Part shown: one piece after another, positions 40,584 to 48,600 of the stretch
Layout: each line of letters opens with the position of its first letter
Numbering within the stretch: position 1 is the stretch's first letter
Notes under the pieces: generated by a model
Databases searched by the model: none
What the model saw: only the letters and a program-made list of their open reading frames with translations
Told to the model about the DNA's origin: nothing
Program-made: the position numbers and the translations under genes
DNA from: Vibrio agarivorans
GTDB taxonomy: Bacteria; Pseudomonadota; Gammaproteobacteria; Enterobacterales; Vibrionaceae
Assembly (NCBI RefSeq): GCF_030409635.1
Contig: NZ_JAUFQF010000002.1
Coordinates: 372,001-436,000 of the forward strand
DNA length: 64,000 nucleotides
Direction of reading: 5' to 3'

Positions 40584-40658
40584 TTTTTGTACTTGGCGCA
40601 AAGTGGTAAGCATCTCTATGTGAAGCCGTCATAATACCCCTCAAGCAGTTCACTACGT

Positions 40659-40743
40659 ATGAGAGTAATTTCTCTCATCACGTGCGGATTTTGTTAATAA
40701 TTTCAGTGTGTTTGCTTGACGCACCGAAGATGGGTTCTATTCT
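40659..40743 (+). promoter_or_regulatory. candidate promoter and inverted repeat before the HlyD-type operon
   Basis: ATGAGAG (40659-40665) and CTCTCAT (40672-40678) form a perfect inverted repeat. TTGACG at 40716-40721 and TATTCT at 40738-40743 with a 16-base spacer resemble a sigma-70 promoter about 50 bases before the ATG at 40792. The 208-base gap holds no gene. Confidence 0.45.
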
Positions 40744-40791
40744 TTTTTATAGATGCATATCAATTATCTATGGATGGATTAAGGCAACCTT

Positions 40792-41904
40792 ATGTCTGAT
40801 GAAACATTGGAAAAAGATAAGACCTCAGTAGAGGTCTCTGAAAAAAATAACAAAGTTAAAAAAATCACCAACTATCTTCTTGCAACTATCGTTTTTTTAC
40901 TGATTTTCAGTATGGTTTGCGATCGCATCATCCCCATCACGGATCAAGGGCGTGTTAAAGCCTATGTGGTTCCGATAAAACCGCAGGTTTCTGGACAGGT
41001 GATGGACATAAAAGTCAAGCCCAATCAACTTGTTGAAGAGGGTGAGGTGCTTGCTACGCTAGATAAGTCGGATTATGAGATAGCGGTTGCTCAGGCAGAG
41101 CAAAACCTTGAAATTGCGGGGCAAAATGTGGGGGCTCAAACTGCCAGCATCGCCTCAGCTCAGGCAAGGTTAACATCAGCATTAGTCGAGCGGCAAAATG
41201 TGCAAGTTCAAGCTGCGCGTGTTTTAGCCATGGCGGAAAAAGGTGTGGTCTCGAAAGCTGATGCGGACAAAGCGAGAGCCTCACTAGCTACCGCAAAAGC
41301 GAATGTGTTGAATGCTGAAGCTGACCTAGACAAAGCGAAGCAACAGCTGGGGGAAGATGGTGAAGAAAACTCCCAGATCAAAGCCGCCCTCCTGGCGCTT
41401 GAGCAAGCTCAACTCAATTTGGAGCGCACTGAAATCAAAGCGCCGACACCTGGAGGCGTAACGAACTTTAGTCTTTCTGAAGGTTTCTATGCTTCAGCGG
41501 GGCAACCAATGATGACCTTTGTATCAACCGATAACATCTGGATTGAAGCCTACTTCCGAGAAAACAGCTTAGGTAACGTTAAAGCGGGAGATAGTGTTGA
41601 AGTGGCACTAGATTTTGTGCCGGGTAAAGTGCTAAAAGGGCGCGTAACGAGTGTCGATTGGGGCATCGACTGGGGACAAAACAACCAAGCAGGTAAACTT
41701 GCCCAAGCAACGACTCAACAAGGCTGGCTGCGTCAAACCCAAATGTTGCCGATAACGATTGAGTTTGAGCGAGAAAAAGCGCAAGGGCTGCTCCGAGTGG
41801 GTGGGCAAGCTGATGTGATTGTCTATACCGATGATGGCTTCTTTTTTAACACCATCGGCAAGCTTTGGATTCGTTTGAAGGCGCTGTTGTCCTATGCAAG
41901 ATAA
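40792..41904 (+). CDS. HlyD/EmrA-type membrane fusion protein
   Basis: This 370-residue periplasmic adaptor has a short cytoplasmic N-terminus, one membrane helix (about 27-45, YLLATIVFLLIFSMV), a lipoyl half (VVPIKPQVSGQVMDIKVKPNQLVEEGEVLATLD), a long alpha-helical hairpin rich in Ala/Gln, then the second lipoyl half (LNLERTEIKAPTPGGVTNFSL) and a beta-barrel domain. The family couples an inner-membrane pump to an outer-membrane channel. It overlaps the next gene by 11 bases, which suggests the DUF2955 protein is its partner. Confidence 0.9.
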   Translation: MSDETLEKDKTSVEVSEKNNKVKKITNYLLATIVFLLIFSMVCDRIIPITDQGRVKAYVVPIKPQVSGQVMDIKVKPNQLVEEGEVLATLDKSDYEIAVAQAEQNLEIAGQNVGAQTASIASAQARLTSALVERQNVQVQAARVLAMAEKGVVSKADADKARASLATAKANVLNAEADLDKAKQQLGEDGEENSQIKAALLALEQAQLNLERTEIKAPTPGGVTNFSLSEGFYASAGQPMMTFVSTDNIWIEAYFRENSLGNVKAGDSVEVALDFVPGKVLKGRVTSVDWGIDWGQNNQAGKLAQATTQQGWLRQTQMLPITIEFEREKAQGLLRVGGQADVIVYTDDGFFFNTIGKLWIRLKALLSYAR

Positions 41905-42919
41905 CCTCGCAGCAGAGTCAGAAGCACAAAGAAGGACAATACGGTTTATTGTTGGAGTTGGCATTGCCGTATTTGCGGCTGCCTATTTCAACTGGAGCCT
42001 TGCCTTTGTTGCGCCAGTGTTTACTGCTAAGTTTTTGATAGAGAAACCGAGTCTTAATAGCCAAACGGTTTATGAACTGGTTATCGCACTGGTTGTCACG
42101 ATGTTTCTTGGCATGATGTTGACCGGTGGTATCACACAATATCCTTTAATTTTGATGCTGCTTGTCGGGCTCATGATGCTGTGGGGATATTATCTGTTTA
42201 CTGATCCGAAATGGAATCTGTTTGCGTCAATCTTGCTCATAGCTGTACTACTGTTGCCTTTTATGGCGATTTCTAACCCGAGCATTTCATTCGTGCTTGC
42301 GAAAGGGCTATCCTTTTCCGGCATTGTGGCCATTTTAGTTTTTGCATTGGTGCATATTCTTATCCCAGAGCACAACAGAGACTTCAAAGGGTACGCTCAG
42401 CCTCAGATCTCGGACCAGCAGCGTTGGCATGCTGCGTTTCGCGCCATGATATTGGCCTTCCCTGTGGTGTGTTTCTTTTATGTTTTTCAGATCACATCTG
42501 CACTGCTCACCATGATTTTTATAGCCATTTTGTCATTACAAATCACGGGAGAAAAATCCATCAAGCTCTCAGCGTTTCTCGTGATCAGTAATGCAATAGG
42601 TGGTGTATTGGCCACTATCATGTTCTCGATATTGACTGTGGTACCAAACCTCATTTTCTACACTCTTGTGACTTGCTATATGGCTGCGGTGATGGGGAAT
42701 AAGATCTATACCATCCCCGCTAAAGCGCCGGTTTATGTGACCGCCTTCAGTACCTTTTTAGTTCTCGTTGGCAATACAGTGAGTAGCACTGGGGGGGATA
42801 TAGACAGTAATACCTGGGTTAGGATTTTACAGCTCGTAATGGTAGGACTTTACATGATAGTAGCGTCCTTCTACCTCGAAACTCGAGATTGGAAGTTCTT
42901 GAGAAATCAACATGCATAA
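41894..42919 (+). CDS. DUF2955 membrane protein (FUSC-related)
   Basis: This 341-residue protein has about ten predicted membrane segments in two blocks, VGVGIAVFAAAYFNWSLAFVAPVFTAK being the first, split by a cytoplasmic segment (HILIPEHNRDFKGYAQPQ). It fits the DUF2955 family, related to the FUSC/aromatic acid exporters and often next to HlyD-type adaptors. With its upstream neighbour it probably forms an exporter of an unknown solute (inference from families and operon). Confidence 0.83.
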   Translation: MQDNLAAESEAQRRTIRFIVGVGIAVFAAAYFNWSLAFVAPVFTAKFLIEKPSLNSQTVYELVIALVVTMFLGMMLTGGITQYPLILMLLVGLMMLWGYYLFTDPKWNLFASILLIAVLLLPFMAISNPSISFVLAKGLSFSGIVAILVFALVHILIPEHNRDFKGYAQPQISDQQRWHAAFRAMILAFPVVCFFYVFQITSALLTMIFIAILSLQITGEKSIKLSAFLVISNAIGGVLATIMFSILTVVPNLIFYTLVTCYMAAVMGNKIYTIPAKAPVYVTAFSTFLVLVGNTVSSTGGDIDSNTWVRILQLVMVGLYMIVASFYLETRDWKFLRNQHA

Positions 42920-42949
42920 AGATAAATCAAACGTAAGTTGGGAAACGAT

Positions 42950-44038
42950 ATGGACATAAAAGACGATTTTTCAAAACAGGCAATCGATGCTGCAATAAAA
43001 ATTGGTGCGATAGCCATCTTGCTAATTTGGTGTTTTTCTATCTTAAGGCCTTTTTTAATGCTCGTGATCTGGGGGGGAATTATTGCCACAGCTCTCTACC
43101 CATTGGTGATCACTCTTCACAATAAAACCGGGTGGTCTGAGTCGAAAACCAGTTGGCTTTTGACCTTAGTGGGCGTTCTACTGCTCCTGTTACCCCTGAT
43201 TGCATTGTCTACCGGTATCTATACCAATGCTTCCGATGTCGTTACAGGAATTCAAGATGGGTCGTTTGTGATTCCTCGTCCGCCAGAGGGGATGCGTGAT
43301 TGGCCAGTCGTCGGCGATAAGCTTTATGCCTTTATCAATCTTGCCTCGACAAACCTTGAGGCATTGTTTGCTAAGTACGGTGATCAAATCCGGGATTTAA
43401 TGGGCACGATTGCAGGGGTGGTTGGCTCGATTGGTGGTGGCTTTGTGCAGTTTATCGTCTCAACGATCATCGCTGGTGTGTTTATGTCTAATGCTCAAAA
43501 GTGTGAGTTAGCATTTGTGCGAATTGCTGAAAGGCTTGCGGGGGAACACGGTAAAGACCTTGTGTCTCTGTCTAAGTCAACGGTAAGAAGCGTTGTGCTA
43601 GGTGTCATTGGGGTTGCTATCATTCAATCGATACTATCGGGTATCGGTATGGCGTTTGTTGGTGTACCTGCACTAGGGATTTGGATGCTCGCGGTATTGC
43701 TAATAGCAATCATGCAATTACCTCCTGTCATAGCGTTATTGCCTGTTATTATTTATGTTTTCTCAACCAGTAGCTCCACTGTTGCAGTGATATTTTTAAT
43801 TTGGTGTTTGCTGGTGAGCGGCAGTGATGGCGTATTGAAGCCAATGCTATTGAGTCGAGGCTCTGATATCCCAATGTTGGTTCTTCTATTGGGTGCGTTA
43901 GGTGGCATGGCAATGTCAGGGTTAGTTGGATTGTTTGTTGGGGCTGTTATTTTGGGTCTTACATATCAATTATTTACCGTTTGGTTGGGAATGAACGAAG
44001 GTGCAGATGCGCAAGAAGAAGATCACAAGGCAGGATAA
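42950..44038 (+). CDS. AI-2E family transporter-like permease
   Basis: This 362-residue protein belongs to the AI-2E (TqsA/YdiK/PerM) family, with about eight membrane helices. Family hallmarks are a first pair FLMLVIWGGIIATALYPLV, a soluble insert (about 85-130) and the late block LGIWMLAVLLIAIMQLPPVIALLP and GGMAMSGLVGLFVGAVILGL. The ATG at 42950 is used because GGGAAACG precedes it; a TTG four codons upstream is less likely. Members differ in substrate (AI-2, ions or unknown), so no substrate is named. Confidence 0.88.
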   Translation: MDIKDDFSKQAIDAAIKIGAIAILLIWCFSILRPFLMLVIWGGIIATALYPLVITLHNKTGWSESKTSWLLTLVGVLLLLLPLIALSTGIYTNASDVVTGIQDGSFVIPRPPEGMRDWPVVGDKLYAFINLASTNLEALFAKYGDQIRDLMGTIAGVVGSIGGGFVQFIVSTIIAGVFMSNAQKCELAFVRIAERLAGEHGKDLVSLSKSTVRSVVLGVIGVAIIQSILSGIGMAFVGVPALGIWMLAVLLIAIMQLPPVIALLPVIIYVFSTSSSTVAVIFLIWCLLVSGSDGVLKPMLLSRGSDIPMLVLLLGALGGMAMSGLVGLFVGAVILGLTYQLFTVWLGMNEGADAQEEDHKAG

Positions 44039-44672
44039 CTTTTACTTCCTGTACTTTGCATTAATCGCACTGTTCTTTGCGAGTGCGGTAGCGCAGCAAT
44101 TTAACCCGGAAGGGCAAGAATCAGTCCTCTTTATGATGATTGTATGCCTTGCCTTTTCAATCGCGGGGATTAAAAGAGAGAGTGCTTTCTATCGCTCTTG
44201 GTATGGTGCTTTGTTGCTTCTTGCTGCCTTATCCGGTTTATTTGAATATTTTCAAGAGTCGAAAACAACGGTTGTTACGCTAATGGCTTTGCTAGCCTTT
44301 GTCGTGTCACAAACGTATTCGGCGCTAAAGCAGGTCTTTTCGACGCGAGAAGTTCATTTAAACCAAATTGTTGGCTCCATTTGTGTTTATATGCTGATGG
44401 GCCTTGCGTGGGCGATTATATATCTGATTCAGCTAGAGCTTTTTCCTGATTCATTTAATGGCTTAGAAAAAAAAGTATGGATGCACAATTTGTTCGAAGC
44501 GCTCTACTTTAGTTTCATTACATTGACGACAGTAGGTTATGGTGATATTTCTCCAGCGCTGCCTGTACCTAAGTTCTTTGTCTTCATGGAATCTCTGACG
44601 GGGAGCTTCTATGTGGCTATTTTGGTAGCGAGCTTGGTCAGTAGTCGCTTAAGTCAGGCTGAGCAAAGATAA
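44001..44672 (+). CDS. potassium channel family protein (two-helix pore)
   Basis: This 223-residue membrane protein carries the K+ selectivity filter TLTTVGYGDISPALP between a pore helix (FEALYFSFIT) and a final helix (SFYVAILVASLVSS). Upstream of the pore are about four further membrane helices (residues 12-110), so this is a six-helix-type channel without any visible cytoplasmic ligand domain. The start is GTG at 44001 or ATG at 44007; either overlaps the upstream gene by more than 30 bases, so it is the last gene of a coupled operon. Confidence 0.9.
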   Translation: MQMRKKKITRQDNFYFLYFALIALFFASAVAQQFNPEGQESVLFMMIVCLAFSIAGIKRESAFYRSWYGALLLLAALSGLFEYFQESKTTVVTLMALLAFVVSQTYSALKQVFSTREVHLNQIVGSICVYMLMGLAWAIIYLIQLELFPDSFNGLEKKVWMHNLFEALYFSFITLTTVGYGDISPALPVPKFFVFMESLTGSFYVAILVASLVSSRLSQAEQR

Positions 44673-44696
44673 TACTTCGAGAATAATAAAATGCAT

Positions 44697-44735
44697 AAAG
44701 GGGTATGAGTGCTTAGCTTATACCCCTTTGCTTTT
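44697..44735 (+). terminator. intrinsic terminator after the potassium channel gene
   Basis: AAAGGGGTAT (44697-44706) pairs with ATACCCCTTT (44720-44729), followed by GCTTTTTAT. It closes the HlyD-type operon. Confidence 0.82.
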
Positions 44736-44755
44736 TATCGGTACGTTCATTCAAA

Positions 44756-44875
44756 TCAACGAGACACGTAAAAGTAGATCTTAAGGCCAATCCATACCAG
44801 TGCTTTGCCAATGAATCCAAGGACTCTAAAAGTAGTAGACAAGATGGCGCTTAGAAGTTGGTAGCTCCCTTGCAT
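44756..44875 (-). CDS. candidate 39-residue hydrophobic peptide
   Basis: An ATG at 44873-44875 on the reverse strand opens a 39-codon frame ending at TGA. The product begins MQGSYQLLSAILST and has a hydrophobic middle (VLGFIGKALVWIGLKIYFYV) that could form one membrane helix. There is no good ribosome binding site, and the family is not recognised. It lies in a 374-base gap between the channel terminator and the DUF2306 gene, otherwise empty. The reading as a gene is weak. Confidence 0.3.
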   Translation of the reverse strand: MQGSYQLLSAILSTTFRVLGFIGKALVWIGLKIYFYVSR

Positions 44876-44929
44876 AATGACAAATAGATCAGAGTGACGA
44901 AATTCAGCAAAAGTGTTTTTGAACATAAG

Positions 44930-44965
44930 GGCTCGTTTGAGAACTCGCTTGAGAACTCGCTTGAT
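44930..44965. repeat. three imperfect 12-base tandem units
   Basis: Three consecutive units of a pattern near GCTCGTTTGAGA, ACTCGCTTGAGA and ACTCGCTTGATA occur here in the gap before the DUF2306 gene. The last two units differ at one base. It is a short local duplication. Confidence 0.6.
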
Positions 44966-45046
44966 AGGTAATGAACGAGCAAGATAATAGTGTGCTTGTA
45001 TTGATTTAACTTACCAATTTTCGCCAGCGCAGCTGAAAATAGGTAT

Positions 45047-45433
45047 CTAACCAAATATCAGGGAATTAAGCATGCGGCCTGGCATAAAAGCAAAGAATCC
45101 AGCGATAACAAACCCGCCAAGATAAACATTGAGCATAGTGACTTTATGCATTAACACATTACCCTGCCGAATGGCGATATAGGCTCTTGGAACACTCAGT
45201 ATCACCACAATAGACAGTAGGTGTATGAAGCCAAAGTGATCGTAGTAGGTTGGTCCAACGCGTGCTGGCATAGCAAGGGAGATCACCGAAGAGGCAAGTA
45301 ATAGAAATGCCGTAAAGCGCCCCACGGTTTTGTGGGTTTCGCTGCCCTTTTTGATAAAAAGAATAACAGTAGCAAACAGGAATGCAGGAAGGATCGTTGC
45401 CAAGTGCAAAAAAGCGAGTGTTTCGTATTCCAT
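45047..45433 (-). CDS. DUF2306-type small membrane protein
   Basis: This 128-residue protein has four predicted membrane helices. It carries the DUF2306 pattern of histidines at helix ends: FLHLATILPAFL, ETHKTVGRFTAFLLLAS, FGFIHLLSIVVIL and MHKVTMLNVYLGGFVIAG. The family resembles small heme or quinone-linked membrane proteins, but no function is established. The TCCACCATG-like GGAGTTCACC ahead of the ATG provides a binding site. It is divergent from the large kinase gene. Confidence 0.82.
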   Translation of the reverse strand: MEYETLAFLHLATILPAFLFATVILFIKKGSETHKTVGRFTAFLLLASSVISLAMPARVGPTYYDHFGFIHLLSIVVILSVPRAYIAIRQGNVLMHKVTMLNVYLGGFVIAGFFAFMPGRMLNSLIFG

Positions 45434-45517
45434 GGTGAACTCCTATGCAATCATACACTTAATAGTTAGGTTATATTCCTCCCAATTTCTAACTAAAAAG
45501 CATAAATAATGAGCTTG

Positions 45518-45536
45518 TATCATAAATGATAATCAC
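45518..45536. promoter_or_regulatory. Fur-like palindrome between the DUF2306 and hybrid kinase genes
   Basis: TATCAT-AA-ATGATA followed by ATCA resembles overlapping GATAAT-type Fur hexamers (TATCATAAATGATAATCA). It lies 85 bases upstream of the reverse gene and about 135 upstream of the forward gene. The match is by eye. Confidence 0.35.
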
Positions 45537-45670
45537 ATTCCTGACATTGATTATTTGATGAAAGCCCTCTGTATTCGATTTCTCCGACTATGCTAAAAAG
45601 AGCGTTAATTCATATGATTAGATAAACAAATTCGCTAAGCAGGTTAGGCTAGATATTTCAAGGATTGAGA

Positions 45671-48600
45671 ATGAGTTGGATCAAGGTATGGCGACATATC
45701 GTCGTTGCTGTGTTCGGGCTAATGGTTGTATGCGGGTCACTGCTGTCAACGGCGTTGGCGAAAACGATCGACCTAACAGAAGCGGAAAAGCAAACGCTTG
45801 ACCAGCGTGGTGTCCTCACTGTTGCACTTTTTCCCAGTAACTATCCCTACTCATTTATTGACCAGTCTGGTGTGTTTAAGGGAGTCGTAGCCGCTTATTT
45901 GGATGAGTTGGAAGCGTATTTAGGCCTCTCTTTTCGTCATGAGTTTTTCAACAATTTGGCACAAGCTAAACAGGCTTTATCTAACGGAGACGTTGACCTA
46001 ATCCCATTCCCAGTCGCGAAAGACCCAAGTATATACGCACACACCGAACCATTTTGGAGCTTTGAACGGACACTCGTTGGCGCAGAAAACTCTGCTGCAA
46101 TCATGACGCTTCGTCAGCTCAAAGGCAAAACGATAGCGGTTGCCAAAGGCGCACCACTGCCAAGTTGGTTTAGTGATAAGGGAGATGGGATAAAAATTGA
46201 GGTCTATGACGACTTACCCAATATGGTTGAAGCGTTAGTCGATGGCGACGTAGACCTTCTATTTGGTGAGCCGATTTCGCTGATAGAGTTTGGTCAACAG
46301 ATGGGCAATGAAGCGCTTAAAGTGGTGAGCTTGGGTCAGCAAGGAATACGTTATTCAACGGGAATGACAATGCGTCTTGAGGATGAACCCATTGTCAAAC
46401 TGCTTGATAAGGCTCTTGCCCATATTTCCAACAACACGCATAACAAAATCGCGTCTACTTGGCTTGAGGGCGCAGCAAATAAGATAGCCTTGCCGGGAGC
46501 AATGGGTTTTGGCTTACCACCTTATTTGTACGCACAAAGCTCAGGATTAGGGCTTGAATATGGGCTTTTACAGCAGATATTTTCACGCATGGGCTATCAG
46601 GTTGGCAATGTGACCCGCATGACACCTGATAACTTAGATCTAGCGATGCAATCAATCACGGGTTTAGCGTTCACATCGAGTATTGTGGAGAAGCAAGAAG
46701 GGCGCATCTATAGCGATGCGATAACGGAACTTGAGTATGTTGCGGTTAGTTTAAAATCACGCTCGATTCAATTGAGTAATGCAGAGAAGTTGAAAGTAGG
46801 GGGCATGATCTACGAAGGGCACTCTCCGAGTCAGATTGCGTTTGATCAACTGTTGTCCCAATATCGATTTGCTGAAACTCAAGATATAGCCGGACTCGAG
46901 CAAGGCTTTAGCCTGCTGAACGATAATGTGTTGGATTTATTGATGATCGAACGACGCGTCTTAAATTGGTATATCAACAATAGTCCTCAAGATCTCGATC
47001 TTTTTTATCAGCATCGCAACTTCTCAGTGTCCTTTCCCATTTATGTTGAGTTTGCCAGTGAATCACTAAGAGATCGTTTTAATATCGCCTTGGCTGATTT
47101 TGAAAATGACGAGATTGAGTACAACCGCTTTTTTGCTTCGCATATGAAAAGAAACCTCAACGGTCAGATCAAACGAGCAGAGCTATTGGCTGAAATCTAC
47201 GCTTACCACCTGTTTTACGGTGAGTTGGCAAAGTTTGACTACGTTCTGAGTATTTTTGATACCGCCTTTGATATCGTCGCGATAGAGGGGTTTGAACAAG
47301 GCCGTTTAGACCCGAGTGTGACTTGGAAAGCAACGGAAGCTGGAATGATAAAAGTTGCTCAGATAGATAAATCACACTTATCTTTTATTGATATGGATGC
47401 GGTTTTTAATGGTAGCTCTGGCGAAACAAAATTAGGGAAATTGCGTATCTACCTTGATATGGCAAAGTTGATATCAAATCACGCTTACATTCCGGCACTT
47501 TCGCTATTTGAAGAGGTAGAGCCGAGGCTTTTTGAATACATTAAGGGGCTCTATGCCCAGTCCAAATTGACTGGTCAAATTCTTAATCTGACGCCACGTG
47601 AAGTAGCTTGGATAAAAAGCAACCCGGTGGTCACTCTCGGAGTCGACCCACATGCATTGCCTTATGAAGGTATCACTGATAACAATCAGTATATCGGCGT
47701 GATTAATGACTATCGGATGCTTATCGAGAATAAAACAGGACTAAGTGTCGAGCCTGTGTTAGTCAATCACTGGGGGGAGACAGAGGAAAAAGCGAGGCTT
47801 GGCGAGCTAGATATGATCTCTGCTGCGGTTGAAAATCGGCATTTCAGAGTCAACTACCTACCTTCTCGCGGCGTTTTTTCGAGTAAGCTTGCCATCGCAT
47901 CGAATAAAGAAAACGCCAGAAGCTTAACCTTGAGCAACTTAAAAGGATGGAGCGTCGCCATTGTCTCTGGAGCGTCTAATACCCAGTATCTGATGCACAA
48001 TTACCCACTAATCAAATGGCAAGCGGTAGAGAACACAGAGCAAGCTATGAAAATGCTTGATAAAGGGGATATCGACGCGGCAATTGATACGATTCATGTA
48101 CTCAATTATCAAATTAATATGAGTGGCTATACTGATATCAATATCGTTGGTCGTTTAGATTACCAAGTGACGCCAACCTTCCATGTACTTAAATCCAATA
48201 TTGAGTTGATGACCATATTGGATAAAGTGATAAGTCACATTACTGCGGCAGAACACAGTAAGATTCTCTCTAAATGGTCTACGCCGAAAACGATTGAAAA
48301 AATAGATTATCAGGTGGTTTATACCGTCTCATTTTTCGCTCTAGTTATCGTTGCCCTGATCATTTTTTGGAACCGAAAACTACAAGCTCAAATTGTGATC
48401 GCCAAAGAGGCAAAGCGGCAAGCTGAACAGGCACAAGAGATGATGTATGAGATGCTCGATACCTCCCCTGTTGCTGCTGGACTCATCAGTGATCAAAAAG
48501 CGATTTATACCAATGAACGGGCAAAAACCTTATTTGAACTTCACGGTGTCTCATTAGAAACCTTTGATATTACCTCTATCTACACGGATATCCGTATCCG

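Noticed and set aside
44851..45054. 67-codon reverse frame before the DUF2306 gene
   Set aside because: It runs through the tandem 12-base units, overlaps the end of the DUF2306 gene and shows no family motif or binding site. The repeat explains the SSEFSSEF pattern of the product.
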